From Gammaproteobacteria bacterium (GTDB taxonomy: Bacteria > Pseudomonadota > Gammaproteobacteria > Pseudomonadales > Halieaceae): DNA of 64,000 nucleotides. Position 1 is the stretch's first letter. Each line of letters opens with the position of its first letter. The stretch lies in contig JAUICG010000010.1 in the NCBI GenBank assembly GCA_030427485.1, forward strand, positions 91,817-155,816. Reading direction: 5' to 3'. The notes under the pieces were generated by a model that saw nothing but the letters and a program-made list of their open reading frames with translations, did not search any database and had not been told where the DNA came from. The translations under genes and the position numbers were made by a program. This document shows positions 27,496-37,505 of the stretch, piece after piece.

Positions 27496-28404
27496 ATGCC
27501 TAGGGCTAGCGAAAATCGATTCAGGAACTTGCCGCAGGGATTCGGCATAAAATGGCTGTCCAGAAATTCATTCACGCTCGGTGGCTACAAGTTCAATATC
27601 CCATCCTCCCTGGCGGACTTGATGTTCAATGCTGAGAACGTCGCCAACTCCGAGCCAGACAGTTTCTATTTGGGCAAAGAAGTCGAGATTCTCCAGAATT
27701 ATTTCGGCCTGTTCAAACAGATGTCGCCCAAGCGCATCCTCGACCTGGGTGTGGCCATGGGAGGTAGCGCTGTATTCCTGCAGTTGGCGGCCAAACCACA
27801 GCGCCTGCTCGCGCTGGAACTCTCTACCACGCGTGCTGACCTGCTCGACCGGTTCATCAAGAATGAGCAGCTTACAGAGTCTCTGCGTGTTGAGCATGGT
27901 GTGGACCAGGGCGACGCAACGCGTGTACGGCAATTGTGCGACGAACACCTGGGCAAGGGCCGCACAATTGACCTGGTCGTTGACGACGCCTCCCATTTAC
28001 TGGGGCCAACCCGCACCTCGTTCGAAACAGTTTTTCCCTTTATTACCCCTGGGGGCAGTTACATCGTGGAGGATTTCGCCACTCTCCCGATCTTCCTTAA
28101 CCCGTGGCTGGAGAAGGCCGCCGAACACGAGGGAAGCCGCAAGCTCGTGGAAGTGGCGCTGCGCCAGTTTTTGCAGGAAGACCACCGACCGCTGCACGCG
28201 TTGGCCATGGAGGCGATTTTGGGCTCCATTGCCGATCCCGGCATCATCAACCGGGTCATAGTGAACAGGCATTGGCTGCGGATCGTCCGCGGCGGGAAAG
28301 AGATAGAAGATCCGGACAACTTTGATCTCAGGGCGATGGCCGTGGATCACTTCCAGCTTACGCAAAGCTCACTGATTGACAGCCTGACCCCCTACCTGAG
28401 TTAG
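27496..28404 (+). CDS. Class I SAM-dependent methyltransferase, CmcI/rhamnosyl O-methyltransferase-like
   Basis: A 302-residue protein with a Rossmann methyltransferase core: SAM motif I is ILDLGVAMGGSAVFL, followed by LLALELSTTRADLL, and DLVVDDASHLLGPTRTSF, whose Asp-Asp-x-x-His segment is typical of the CmcI-type and rhamnosyl O-methyltransferases. These methylate hydroxyls of sugars or antibiotics; here the acceptor is unknown. The frame extends far upstream to 27070 but overlaps the divergent neighbour; the ATG at 27496 follows GGGTGG and leaves a normal intergenic region. It is a single gene between the amine-dehydrogenase-like gene and mutS. Confidence 0.82.
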   Translation: MPRASENRFRNLPQGFGIKWLSRNSFTLGGYKFNIPSSLADLMFNAENVANSEPDSFYLGKEVEILQNYFGLFKQMSPKRILDLGVAMGGSAVFLQLAAKPQRLLALELSTTRADLLDRFIKNEQLTESLRVEHGVDQGDATRVRQLCDEHLGKGRTIDLVVDDASHLLGPTRTSFETVFPFITPGGSYIVEDFATLPIFLNPWLEKAAEHEGSRKLVEVALRQFLQEDHRPLHALAMEAILGSIADPGIINRVIVNRHWLRIVRGGKEIEDPDNFDLRAMAVDHFQLTQSSLIDSLTPYLS

Positions 28405-28657
28405 CTCTGGCTGAGTTCCCGGATCCGGCTGCTGGCAACCGCAACTGACGGGAAATGCATCGCTCTGTCTGGAACGGCATGTCCGCCGCACCGATCACGG
28501 AACGGCAAGCGCAAACGCTGTACACGCGCACCGGATTGCCAATTGCACACCTGCCGCAAACAAATAAATAGCCCAATTGATGTGCTTACGGGCTGAAACC
28601 CTTATCATAGCGCCTCACAACCGCCGTTGAGCCATAACCATTTAAAGTTTTCCTCCT

Positions 28658-31225
28658 TTGAATCAAGACGTTACACACACTCCGATGATGCAGCAGTTTC
28701 TGAGCATCAAGGCGAACCATCCGAATGACCTGCTGTTTTACCGGATGGGAGACTTCTATGAGCTGTTTTTCGAGGATGCCAGGCGCGCCGCGCAGTTGCT
28801 GGATATCACACTGACCGCGCGCGGGAAATCGGCCGGAGAGCCCATCCCGATGTGTGGCGTGCCCTACCACGCGGCGGAAAACTATCTTGCCCGACTGGTG
28901 AAGGCGGGGGAGTCCGTGGCCATCGCCGAGCAAATCGGCGACCCGGCCACCAGCAAGGGGCCGGTAGAACGCGCCGTGGTTCGGGTGGTCACTCCCGGCA
29001 CCCTGTCCGACGAGGCGCTGCTGGAAGACAAGGTCGACAACCTGCTGTTGGCCATCTGCCAGAAACAGGAGAACTATGGCATCGCCTACCTGGATCTGAG
29101 CACGGGGCGCTTTCGGGTACTGGAAATCTGCGGCGAAGAAGCCCTGACCGGAGAACTGCAGCGGCTGAATCCGGCGGAAACACTATACCACGAGAGTATC
29201 TATCATCCCGGTATCACGACTCGACGCGGCGCGCGCAGCCAGCCGGCCTGGGAGTTCGATACCCCCAGTGCCCGCCGTGCGCTGAACGCACAGTTCCAGA
29301 CCCACGACCTGCAGGGCTTCGGTTGCGAGTCGCTCGACCTCGCCCTCGGCGCGGCGGGCTGCCTGCTGCAGTACGTCAAGGACACCCAGCGCGGCAACCT
29401 ACCCCATATTCGCTCTCTGCAGCAGGAAAGCCGGGCAGACAGCGTCATTCTCGACGCCGCAACCCGGCGCAACCTGGAAATTGACAGCAATATGAACGGC
29501 GGCCAGGACAATACCCTGCTGTCGGTGATGGACCGCAGCGAGACAGCGATGGGCAGCCGCCTGCTGCGGCGCTGGCTGCACCGGCCGCTCACCGATATCG
29601 AGATATTGCGCACACGCCACGCCGCTATCGCGGCATTGTGCACCACCTACCGCTACGAGGCTGTACGCAACGCGCTCAAGCCCATCGGTGACATGGAGCG
29701 TATTCTCACCCGGGTGGCGCTGCGTTCCGCGCGGCCGCGTGACCTGACGCGACTGCTGTCTTCCCTACAGGCCCTGCCCGGGTTGCGCGCCGAGTTGTCC
29801 GGGTCCGACTCACCGCTACTGCGGGAACTCAATGAGCGCGCGGGACAATTTCCGGATCTCTGTGCCTTGCTGGAACTCGCCATTATCGAGAATCCGCCGG
29901 TTGTGATCCGCGATGGCGGCGTGATCGCGGGCGGTTACGATGCGGAACTGGACGAACTGCGGGCCATCAGCAGCAATGCCGGAGACTTCCTGCTCGAGAT
30001 CGAACAGCGCGAGCGCCAGGCCACGGGGATCAGCACACTGAAGGTCGGCTACAACCGGGTGCACGGCTACTACATCGAGATCAGCCGGGCACAGTCCGAC
30101 AAGGCACCCGCAGCCTACATCCGGCGCCAGACGCTGAAAAACGCCGAACGCTTCATCACACCCGAACTGAAGACCTTCGAAGACAAGGCGTTGTCCAGCA
30201 AGAGCCGTGCGCTGTCCAGAGAAAAGCAGCTGTACGAGGAATTGCTGGAGCGCCTCAACGAACATTTCTCGCCGCTGCAGGACAGCGCCGCTGCAGTCGC
30301 CGAACTCGATGTCCTCGCGAACCTCGCCGAGCGCGCAGACAACCTCGACCTGTGCCAACCGGAATTTTGCGAGGAACAGGTTTTCGAGGTCATCGCCGGG
30401 CGTCACCTGGTTGTGGAGCAGGTGCTGGACGAGCCTTTCATCGCAAACGACACATTCCTCAATGAACAGCGCCGCATGCTCCTGATCACAGGGCCCAACA
30501 TGGGCGGGAAGTCGACCTATATGCGCCAGAACGCGGTGATCGCGCTGCTCGCCCATATCGGCAGCTATGTCCCTGCCAGCGCCGCGAAACTGGCCCCGAT
30601 TGACCGCGTCTTCACTCGCATCGGTTCGTCAGACGACCTTGCGGGGGGCCGTTCGACATTCATGGTGGAAATGACCGAAACCGCCAATATCCTGCACAAC
30701 GCCACGCCCCGCAGCCTGGTTCTGATGGACGAGGTGGGGCGCGGGACGAGCACCTTCGACGGCCTCAGCCTGGCCTGGGCAGCAGCAGTCCAGCTGGCGC
30801 GTTGCGTACAGGCATTCACCCTCTTCGCCACCCACTATTTTGAGTTGACCAGTCTGCCTGAGCAGTGCCCTTCCATGGCCAACGTGCACCTGGATGCCAC
30901 AGAACACCAGGACCATGTGGTCTTCCTGCACAATATCCAGGAGGGGCCCGCCAATCGCAGCTTCGGTCTGCAGGTGGCCAAACTCGCGGGAATTCCGGGG
31001 ACAGTACTGCAGGCTGCACAGGAGAAACTGCAGGAACTGGAGCGCGGCGCTCTCGACGCTATCCCGGGGACGGGGCGCGAGGCCCGCCAGCCCGAACAGG
31101 TTGATTTCTTCAACTCTTCCGAGCCCCACCCCGCCGTTGTGTTGCTGCAGGCGCTGGACGTCAACGACCTGAGCCCGCGACAGGCGCTGGACAAACTCTA
31201 TGAGTTGAAAGCCACGGTAGACTAG
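28658..31225 (+). CDS. mutS: DNA mismatch repair protein MutS
   Basis: An 855-residue MutS recognising base mismatches. The mismatch-binding Phe-x-Glu lies in [15 protein letters not shown], the Walker A motif [13 protein letters not shown] starts near residue 612, and the C-terminal signature [18 protein letters not shown] is intact; a dimerisation tail is present. The length equals that of E. coli MutS. Only a TTG (28658) keeps the few residues normally found before HTPMMQQ; the ATG codons at 28685 and 28688 would trim the N-terminus to MMQQ. Neither has a clear ribosome-binding site, so the start is uncertain. Confidence 0.97.
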   Translation: MNQDVTHTPMMQQFLSIKANHPNDLLFYRMGDFYELFFEDARRAAQLLDITLTARGKSAGEPIPMCGVPYHAAENYLARLVKAGESVAIAEQIGDPATSKGPVERAVVRVVTPGTLSDEALLEDKVDNLLLAICQKQENYGIAYLDLSTGRFRVLEICGEEALTGELQRLNPAETLYHESIYHPGITTRRGARSQPAWEFDTPSARRALNAQFQTHDLQGFGCESLDLALGAAGCLLQYVKDTQRGNLPHIRSLQQESRADSVILDAATRRNLEIDSNMNGGQDNTLLSVMDRSETAMGSRLLRRWLHRPLTDIEILRTRHAAIAALCTTYRYEAVRNALKPIGDMERILTRVALRSARPRDLTRLLSSLQALPGLRAELSGSDSPLLRELNERAGQFPDLCALLELAIIENPPVVIRDGGVIAGGYDAELDELRAISSNAGDFLLEIEQRERQATGISTLKVGYNRVHGYYIEISRAQSDKAPAAYIRRQTLKNAERFITPELKTFEDKALSSKSRALSREKQLYEELLERLNEHFSPLQDSAAAVAELDVLANLAERADNLDLCQPEFCEEQVFEVIAGRHLVVEQVLDEPFIANDTFLNEQRRMLLITGPNMGGKSTYMRQNAVIALLAHIGSYVPASAAKLAPIDRVFTRIGSSDDLAGGRSTFMVEMTETANILHNATPRSLVLMDEVGRGTSTFDGLSLAWAAAVQLARCVQAFTLFATHYFELTSLPEQCPSMANVHLDATEHQDHVVFLHNIQEGPANRSFGLQVAKLAGIPGTVLQAAQEKLQELERGALDAIPGTGREARQPEQVDFFNSSEPHPAVVLLQALDVNDLSPRQALDKLYELKATVD

Positions 31226-31389
31226 GCGCGCCGCCTGACAACGACCTGCAAATGCGCGGACGCGCAACCCTGTGAGCACCTTCACAGAGCCGGGGGAATA
31301 AGCGCCGCACGGGCCTTCTTTTCTGGACTTACAGCAGGTAAACTACCGCGCATTAGTCCGGCCACCATTTTCCAAGAGGCGTATCGCGA

Positions 31390-31713
31390 ATGACATTTGT
31401 TGTAGGTGAAGACTGCATTAACTGCAAGCACACAGACTGTGTTGAAGTTTGCCCCGTAGATTGCTTTTACGAGGGCCCGAACTTTCTGGTGATCCACCCG
31501 GACGAGTGTATCGACTGCGCACTGTGCGAGCCGGAATGCCCGGTAGATGCGATATTTTCGGAAGATGAGTTGCCGGAAGACCAGGCCGTATTCCTCGAAC
31601 TGAATGCCGAATTGGCCGAGGTATGGCCGTGCATCACGGAAATGAAGGGCGGCCTGCCGGATGCGGAAGAATGGGCCGGCAAACCCAACAAACTCGCCCT
31701 GCTACAGCGTTAA
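31390..31713 (+). CDS. fdxA: 7Fe-8S ferredoxin FdxA
   Basis: A 107-residue ferredoxin carrying one [3Fe-4S] and one [4Fe-4S] cluster for low-potential electron transfer. Cysteines lie in [18 protein letters not shown] and [18 protein letters not shown], the arrangement of Azotobacter FdI-type proteins, and the C-terminal helical extension is present. The ATG follows AGAGG. The mutS-fdxA-rpoS neighbourhood is conserved in pseudomonads. A strong terminator follows 18 bases after the stop. Confidence 0.96.
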   Translation: MTFVVGEDCINCKHTDCVEVCPVDCFYEGPNFLVIHPDECIDCALCEPECPVDAIFSEDELPEDQAVFLELNAELAEVWPCITEMKGGLPDAEEWAGKPNKLALLQR

Positions 31714-31731
31714 ACCCGTAACAATCGACCC

Positions 31732-31767
31732 AAAAACCCCGTCATGGCGACATGACGGGGTTTTTTT
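31732..31767 (+). terminator. Rho-independent terminator after fdxA
   Basis: A perfect 15-bp stem (aaaaaccccgtcatg at 31732-31746 with its complement at 31751-31765) encloses the tetraloop gcga and ends in seven T (31761-31767). The A-run on the other side would allow it to work in both directions. Confidence 0.95.
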
Positions 31768-31863
31768 CTCCCCGGAATGGCCGATAGCAGCCATGGGGTT
31801 TACACTGGAACGCACACCGGCGGGTGTCGACCTCAGGAATAGTTCACCCGGAGTATTGTACAA

Positions 31864-32580
31864 ATGGATTGGCGTGTCGCCCTTGGTTTGTCCGTTACCG
31901 TCCTCTGGATCAGCGCAGGGCTGGCCTACCTGCTGGGAATTGTCGGCGCGGACAATTTCATCCACCTGGCAACCGCCGACATCGGGAGCTTTCTGGAGGG
32001 CGCATTCGCTCCTCTGGCTTTTCTGTGGTTGGTTATCGGCCATTTCATTCAGCAGAAGGAAATCAGCGCCAATACCCGGGCCATCAAGTTGCAGGAACAA
32101 AGCGCCCGGAGACTGGAACTGCACTCCCAGCAGGACAGCTATTTCAAGCTGCTGAGCCTGGTGCAACAACAACTCGGCGCGATCGCGGGCTTTCACTACA
32201 TGTCGGTGTGTGGCCCCACCGGTACCGGTGAGATGACGGGAGAGGAGTTCACCGAACAGCGCGCCATCTCCGCCACGGGGGACCACGCGTGGTTTATTCG
32301 CAAAATGATAGCACTGTCCATTGGCGAACTGGACAACCGGGCTGTGATGCATGAAATCTTCTACAGCACAACCACGCGCACTCGCCACAGCGACAACTAT
32401 GCAAGAACGTTCAAAAAGCTGCTGACCGCCGGACAGGCCGTGGATACAGACGATATGGTGGTGGATGCGCTCCTCAATGGATCTGCCGAGGGCTTGTACT
32501 ACCGCATTATTCTCCACGCCAGGGGAGAAAAGACACTGGATATGGTGCCGACACCGCTACCGGCCGCTACGACAGCCTAG
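31864..32580 (+). CDS. Uncharacterised inner-membrane protein with coiled-coil segment
   Basis: A 238-residue protein I do not recognise. Residues 6-26 and about 44-62 form two transmembrane helices. They are followed by a Gln/Glu/Arg-rich helical stretch (IQQKEISANTRAIKLQEQSA) that could form a coiled coil, and a soluble C-terminal domain of about 140 residues containing YFKLLSLVQQQLGAI and GLYYRIILHARG. The ATG at 31864 lacks a strong Shine-Dalgarno. It sits in the fdxA-rpoS interval, transcribed from its own promoter because the fdxA terminator precedes it, and converges with rpoS. Function unknown. Confidence 0.7.
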   Translation: MDWRVALGLSVTVLWISAGLAYLLGIVGADNFIHLATADIGSFLEGAFAPLAFLWLVIGHFIQQKEISANTRAIKLQEQSARRLELHSQQDSYFKLLSLVQQQLGAIAGFHYMSVCGPTGTGEMTGEEFTEQRAISATGDHAWFIRKMIALSIGELDNRAVMHEIFYSTTTRTRHSDNYARTFKKLLTAGQAVDTDDMVVDALLNGSAEGLYYRIILHARGEKTLDMVPTPLPAATTA

Positions 32581-32675
32581 CCTGGCGTGATGGTTCTCCG
32601 GCAACTCTATTAGCGGGTGGAGGGGTAAAATCCCGCCTCCTCTGCAGAAATGATGCGCATTAGTCGGACAGGATA

Positions 32676-33737
32676 CTAGCTGAACAGCGAATCGCCGCTG
32701 AGCCCCTGCGTTTCCATGATGACCCGCAAGCGCTTGAGCGCTTCCACCTGTATCTGCCGGACGCGTTCGCGTGTCAGGCCAATCTCTCGCCCGACCTCCT
32801 CCAGCGTGCTGCTCTCATGCCCGCGCAAACCGAAGCGACGCGATACCACTTCCCTTTGTTTTTCGGACAGTTCTTCCAGCCAAACGGCGATATTGTCCTT
32901 GATATCCGTGTCCTGCAACAACAGGGAGGGGTCGCAGACCTGGGCATCGGCGATCATATCGACCATGGAACTGTCGGAGTCCGGTCCCACGGGGGTATCC
33001 ATCGACACGACACGCTCGTTCAGGCCAAGCATGCGTTTGACATCCGCCACCGGTCGATCGAGCAAATCCGCAATTTCCTCGGCGGCCGGCTCGTGATCGA
33101 GCTTTTGCGTGAGTTCACGCGCCGCGCGCAGGTAGATATTCAACTCCTTCACCACATGGATAGGGAGTCGTATGGTGCGCGTCTGGTTCATGATCGCCCG
33201 CTCAATCGTCTGGCGAATCCACCACGTTGCGTAGGTGGAAAAACGAAAACCCAGATCGGGGTCAAATTTTTCGACGGCCCTGATCAAACCGAGGTTGCCC
33301 TCTTCAATCAGGTCCAGCAATGTAAGACCGCGATTGATATAGCGCCGGGAAATCTTCACCACCAGGCGCAGGTTGCTCTCGATCATGCGTTTACGCGCTG
33401 ACTCATCGCCACTGCGCGCCTGGCGCGCAAAGAGCTTTTCCTCATCCGCGGTCAACAGCGGAGAATAGCCGATCTCATTGAGATACAACTGGGTGGCATC
33501 GAGGGATTTTTCGGTCTTTCGGGGATTTTCCAGTTTGGCGCGATCAAATTCAGCCTCGGCGTCGTCGAGGTCCGGGGCAAGCCAAGCTTCTTCTTGGGCC
33601 TCAGGGGCACTTCGCGATTTCACTGTACTACCGGCCTTGCTGGATGAAGAGCCGCTATCGGAAACAGCAGCCTTCTTTGCTGCCCTTCCTGACTTCGAAT
33701 TCCCTTTCGAACCTACATTCGTCTGATCCAGATCCAT
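32676..33737 (-). CDS. rpoS: RNA polymerase sigma factor RpoS
   Basis: A 353-residue stationary-phase/general stress sigma factor. Regions are in order: 1.2 ([20 protein letters not shown]), 2 with [20 protein letters not shown] and [18 protein letters not shown], 3, and 4.2 with the helix-turn-helix [20 protein letters not shown]. The N-terminal extension of about 60 residues is Ser/Lys/Ala-rich and low in complexity, making it longer than the 330-residue E. coli protein. It lies downstream of nlpD, where rpoS promoters are usually found. The AAGG before the ATG serves as ribosome-binding site. Confidence 0.97.
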   Translation of the reverse strand: MDLDQTNVGSKGNSKSGRAAKKAAVSDSGSSSSKAGSTVKSRSAPEAQEEAWLAPDLDDAEAEFDRAKLENPRKTEKSLDATQLYLNEIGYSPLLTADEEKLFARQARSGDESARKRMIESNLRLVVKISRRYINRGLTLLDLIEEGNLGLIRAVEKFDPDLGFRFSTYATWWIRQTIERAIMNQTRTIRLPIHVVKELNIYLRAARELTQKLDHEPAAEEIADLLDRPVADVKRMLGLNERVVSMDTPVGPDSDSSMVDMIADAQVCDPSLLLQDTDIKDNIAVWLEELSEKQREVVSRRFGLRGHESSTLEEVGREIGLTRERVRQIQVEALKRLRVIMETQGLSGDSLFS

Positions 33738-33908
33738 GGCCTTAACCCACTCTACTTTTTGCTCTTGTGACTTAGAGTATTCGTTGCCGGGCCTGCCAGA
33801 CTACCTCAGGTGCAATGTCAATTGCAATCGCGGAAATATGTCATGTTTTCTAGTAGTGATTACTTTTTTTCGACGCCCCCTGATCATGATGCCGCATTCG
33901 ACCACGGG

Positions 33909-34847
33909 CTACCTGCGCGGCAATACCCTTTGCGGGTCAATGGGTTTGCCCTCTTTGCGTATCTCAAAATGCAGTTTCACCGTATCCGTTCCAGAACTGC
34001 CCTTCTCCGCGATAATTTGCCCGGCGGTTACAGTCTGGCCCTCGGTTACCAGCAAGCGGTTATTGTGTCCATAGGCACTGAGGTACTCCTCATTGTGTTT
34101 GATGATTAACAGTTCCCCGAAACCGACAATACCCGTGCCGCCGTAAACGACCTTTCCGGCCGCGACCGCCACCACCGGGTCGCCGCGCGCGCCCCCGATA
34201 TCAATACCCTTGTGCACGCTCTCCGAGAAACCACGTGTCACCGGACCCGCCGTGGGCCAGCGCCAGACCTCTACCTTGTCACCGACATAGGCAGTGGGCG
34301 GCGGTTTTACCGGTTCCGGGGGGGGTGTGGGTGCAGGCTCCGGAGTGGGGACCGGCGTCACGGTCGGCGTCACTTCACCGGTGGGTGCGGGTGTAAAATC
34401 CGGCGGCGTACCGGTAATCGGTATCGGCGACGCCTCCGGCGCGGTAGCGGGCACCTGGGCCTGGGGCGCCGGCGCATGTGCCGTCGAAGACCCGTGTGAA
34501 CGCAAGGGGACCGGCGCGGGAATCGGTGTCGGCGCGGGTGCCGCCACTGCGGAAGCAGGAGCGGGCACCGGTGAGGGGACTACGGCCTGCGCTGGCCCGG
34601 TCGCTTCGCTCAGTTTGATAATCTGGCCGGGATAGATGGTATACGGTGCGTAGATGCCATTGGCTGCGGCCACTTTGCGGTAATCCATTCCGGAGCGGAA
34701 AGCGATCGAGTAAAGCGTATCACCACGTTTTACGGTATAGGTGTCACCCGCGGATTGTGCATACCTGTCCTCCACGGGGGCGCGCGCATTACTTCCGCAC
34801 CCGAGCAGGCCACACAATACCAGGCTCAACAGAATTCTAGTGAGCAC
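33909..34847 (-). CDS. nlpD: Lipoprotein NlpD: LysM and M23-like domain, amidase activator
   Basis: A 312-residue outer-membrane lipoprotein (GTG start with AAGGAGCG upstream; lipobox LLGC). A LysM domain (YTVKRGDTLYSIAFRSGMDY) binds peptidoglycan, a long Pro/Thr/Val/Ala-rich linker follows, and the C-terminal M23 domain (HKGIDIGGARGDPVVAVAAG) ends in VKLHFEIRKEGKPIDP. The second metal motif reads LHF where active M23 peptidases have HxH, so it is probably catalytically dead, as in E. coli NlpD, which activates amidase AmiC during division. Its place between pcm/DUF368 and rpoS supports the name. Confidence 0.94.
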   Translation of the reverse strand: MLTRILLSLVLCGLLGCGSNARAPVEDRYAQSAGDTYTVKRGDTLYSIAFRSGMDYRKVAAANGIYAPYTIYPGQIIKLSEATGPAQAVVPSPVPAPASAVAAPAPTPIPAPVPLRSHGSSTAHAPAPQAQVPATAPEASPIPITGTPPDFTPAPTGEVTPTVTPVPTPEPAPTPPPEPVKPPPTAYVGDKVEVWRWPTAGPVTRGFSESVHKGIDIGGARGDPVVAVAAGKVVYGGTGIVGFGELLIIKHNEEYLSAYGHNNRLLVTEGQTVTAGQIIAEKGSSGTDTVKLHFEIRKEGKPIDPQRVLPRR

Positions 34848-34868
34848 AAACGCTCCTTATTTCTTGAT

Positions 34869-35798
34869 TTACGCCGACCTAGCACCCCCCCACCGGGCAT
34901 GTATCAGCCAGACCAGCCCAAACCCCAGCAACATCAAGCCCAGACAGAACCACAGCTGCGGCTCCTGCCCTGTGTATACCTGGAAGTCCGTGGGAGTGAC
35001 CGGAATTTGCCGGGCTGGCACCCGTTCGCCGTGACTGTTTTCCACCCAGGCCAGCGCGCGTTTCCAAGGCCAGACGATGGCCAGCGAGCCAAACAGGAAG
35101 CCCGTCAGCACTGCCATGGTCGGCTGGTGAAATCGATGCAACAGCCAGTGCAGCAGGCGTGAAAAACACAGCAGACCCGAGCCCGCGCCCATCGCGAATA
35201 CTGCGATAAACACGAGGTCCAGTGACTTGATCGCCACCAGAACGGTGCCGTACATGCCCAACAGCACGAGAATAAAACTGCCCGATATGCCCGGTAGAAT
35301 CATCGCGCAAATGGCCACGAAGCCCGCCAGGAAAACACCCGGCAGCCCTATATCCAACGAGACGACGGGAGACAGGGCAATGAACAGCGCAATCGCGCCA
35401 CCGGCCACAAGGCTGAGTAACGGCACCGCGGACCAGCGTTCGACTTCACCCAGCAACGCCAGCGCCGACGCGAGAATCAGGCCGAAAAAGAAGGCCCAGA
35501 GCGGTACCGGATGATGCACCAGAACCCATGACACGACTTGAGCCAGGGAAAAAATACTGGTAGCGATGCCGGCGAGCAGCGCCAGCAGGAAGCCGCCATT
35601 GACGTGCTGCCAGGCGCCCGCGATATCCAGCCGCAGAAGTTTCCCAAGGAGTGCGAGGTCGAACGAACGAATACTGTTGAGCAGGCTGTCATAGATGCCG
35701 GTAATGAACGCCATCGTGCCCCCGGAAACCCCGGGCACAATATCCGCTGCGCCCATGAGCACACCGCGCAGGAACACGCCCGCCCAGGACGGGGACAC
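34869..35798 (-). CDS. DUF368 membrane protein, PopT-like undecaprenyl-phosphate transporter
   Basis: A 309-residue inner-membrane protein with about eight to ten helices. The DUF368 signature is clear: LRGVLMGAADIVPGVSGGTM near the N-terminus and LPGISGSFILVLLGMYGTV in the second half. DUF368 members (PopT) have been reported to recycle undecaprenyl phosphate across the membrane, a step needed for cell-wall synthesis; that role is by family. It starts with GTG whose G is also the last base of the pcm stop codon (TAGTG), so translation is probably coupled. It precedes nlpD by 21 bases. Confidence 0.9.
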   Translation of the reverse strand: MSPSWAGVFLRGVLMGAADIVPGVSGGTMAFITGIYDSLLNSIRSFDLALLGKLLRLDIAGAWQHVNGGFLLALLAGIATSIFSLAQVVSWVLVHHPVPLWAFFFGLILASALALLGEVERWSAVPLLSLVAGGAIALFIALSPVVSLDIGLPGVFLAGFVAICAMILPGISGSFILVLLGMYGTVLVAIKSLDLVFIAVFAMGAGSGLLCFSRLLHWLLHRFHQPTMAVLTGFLFGSLAIVWPWKRALAWVENSHGERVPARQIPVTPTDFQVYTGQEPQLWFCLGLMLLGFGLVWLIHARWGGARSA

Positions 35799-36430
35799 TA
35801 CTTCGCTTTCCCGGGGCGCAGCGGCACGAAGAACACGGCCTCCACGATTTCCGTCTCGTACCCCTCGTGGGTGCGCGTTATCACCTGCAGATGTTGCCGC
35901 TCCTTTCCCACGGGAATGACCATGCGGCCTCCGGTTGCCAATTGCGACAACAAGTCCTCGGGAATGCGTTCCGGGGCGGCGGTCACCACGATGCCATCAT
36001 ACGGCCCACACGCCTCCCAGCCCATGCCACCGTCGGCGTGATTCATCTGCACATTGCGCAGCCTGAGCTGGCGCATGCGCTGTCGCGCCTTTTGCAGCAG
36101 CGGCTTGATGCGTTCAACGCTGTACACCTCACCTACCAGTTGCGCCAGAATCGCAGTCTGGTATCCGGAGCCGGTTCCGATCTCCAGTACGCGCGAGCGC
36201 GGCCCTTCAGCCAGCAGTAACTCCGTCATTCTCGCCACCACGTAAGGTTGCGACAGGGTCTGTTGGAAACCGATCGGCAAGGCGACGTCCTCGTACGCGC
36301 GATGCGCCATCGCCTCATCCAGGAACAGGTGGCGCGGAGTGACACGCATGACGTCCAGCACCGCGGAATTGCGGATGCCCTGCTCGACCAGGCGCTGCAC
36401 CAGGCGCTCCCGGGTTCGCTGGGACGTCAT
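35798..36430 (-). CDS. pcm: Protein-L-isoaspartate O-methyltransferase
   Basis: A 210-residue repair enzyme that methylates isoaspartyl residues of damaged proteins using SAM. The N-terminus [19 protein letters not shown] is the same as in pseudomonad Pcm; SAM motif I is [18 protein letters not shown], and the family motif [17 protein letters not shown] is present. The ATG at 36430 is chosen for this match; a GTG at 36460 would add ten residues and overlap truD. It lies 16 bases after truD. The gene surE that usually lies between them is missing. Confidence 0.95.
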   Translation of the reverse strand: MTSQRTRERLVQRLVEQGIRNSAVLDVMRVTPRHLFLDEAMAHRAYEDVALPIGFQQTLSQPYVVARMTELLLAEGPRSRVLEIGTGSGYQTAILAQLVGEVYSVERIKPLLQKARQRMRQLRLRNVQMNHADGGMGWEACGPYDGIVVTAAPERIPEDLLSQLATGGRMVIPVGKERQHLQVITRTHEGYETEIVEAVFFVPLRPGKAK

Positions 36431-36446
36431 CCCTATCCCGTGAAGA

Positions 36447-37505
36447 TCAATCCTGTTCACTACTGATACCACTCTCTCTGTTTCCTTCTCTGTACTGCAC
36501 AAACTCGGCCAGCAGCGCCGTGGCGTAGCCGCCAGCGCCCAGTGAAAACTCCAGTTGCAGCGCGCCATCATCACAAAACTGCCAGCAAAAGTCATCCGCC
36601 AGCAGACGTGTCGGCCGCCAGGCCAACTCCAACCCGGCAGACGCCAGAAACTCGCAAATATCACGGCAGTCACCCGGTGCGTCCGACAGCTGCGCGTCGC
36701 ACACGGCATCGGTCACGACCCGCCCTCGCCCCCACAAGGGGAGGCCCGGGTGGATATCGCCAGCGGCCACCCGGGTGCGGATGTCATCGGTCACCTCCTC
36801 GCAGGCGAAGTGGCTCCGCGTGCCCTGCAAAATGCAGACATCGCCCTGCAGTATCCGGTTCCAGTCGCCCCGCGCTACCCGCTGCGCGAGCATGCAGTTG
36901 AACACATAGGCGCGCAGCGCCGAGAGGTAGAGGCTGCGCTTCTGCCGTGAAATGCGACGCCCGCTGCGCATCCAGCGCCGGCCCTGTTCCAGGGTTGAGC
37001 CGTTGCGCCCAAAACGCTGTTCACCGAAATAGTTGGGCACGCCCGCCGCGCGCAGTGTCTGCAGGCGCCGCTCCAGTTCCGTGCGCTCGCCGGACAGTTC
37101 TCGCAACACCACCGTGAAGCGGTTGGCGCGATGCACGCCGCGCCTGAGTTTACGCGAATGCCGCCCCAGGGCCAGCAGCTGCACGTCGCCATCGGCCTCC
37201 AGCGCGCGCCAGTCGGGTTCCTCACGCCCCGCCATACCCACGCTGACCCACTGTCGGGTCACGGCGTTGCGGTCCTTCAGGCCGCTGTAACCAATATCGC
37301 GCAGCGGCACAGCGCTGAGCTCTGATACGCGCCGCAGCAAATCCTCGCTGTTGAGCCGCCGCTTCTGCAGATATAAAAAACAGTGCTCACCTTCTCCCGA
37401 CAATTCAAACCCCAGTTCCTCGCTGACCAGGAAATCCTCGGGTCGGCAGCGAATAAGCGCGCTCCCGGCGGGTTGACCCCAAACACCGGGCCACTGCCGC
37501 GTCAT
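36447..37505 (-). CDS. truD: tRNA pseudouridine(13) synthase TruD
   Basis: A 352-residue TruD that forms pseudouridine 13 in tRNA-Glu. The catalytic Asp is in [35 protein letters not shown] and [18 protein letters not shown] are further family motifs. The inserted TRUD domain occupies the middle, so the length is normal. The start ATG shares ATGA with the ispF stop codon, consistent with a coupled ispD-ispF-truD operon. Confidence 0.96.
   Translation of the reverse strand: MTRQWPGVWGQPAGSALIRCRPEDFLVSEELGFELSGEGEHCFLYLQKRRLNSEDLLRRVSELSAVPLRDIGYSGLKDRNAVTRQWVSVGMAGREEPDWRALEADGDVQLLALGRHSRKLRRGVHRANRFTVVLRELSGERTELERRLQTLRAAGVPNYFGEQRFGRNGSTLEQGRRWMRSGRRISRQKRSLYLSALRAYVFNCMLAQRVARGDWNRILQGDVCILQGTRSHFACEEVTDDIRTRVAAGDIHPGLPLWGRGRVVTDAVCDAQLSDAPGDCRDICEFLASAGLELAWRPTRLLADDFCWQFCDDGALQLEFSLGAGGYATALLAEFVQYREGNRESGISSEQD

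Noticed and set aside
28578..28617. ttgatg/tatcat as a mutS promoter
   Set aside because: The spacer is 20 bases, longer than acceptable for a sigma-70 promoter.
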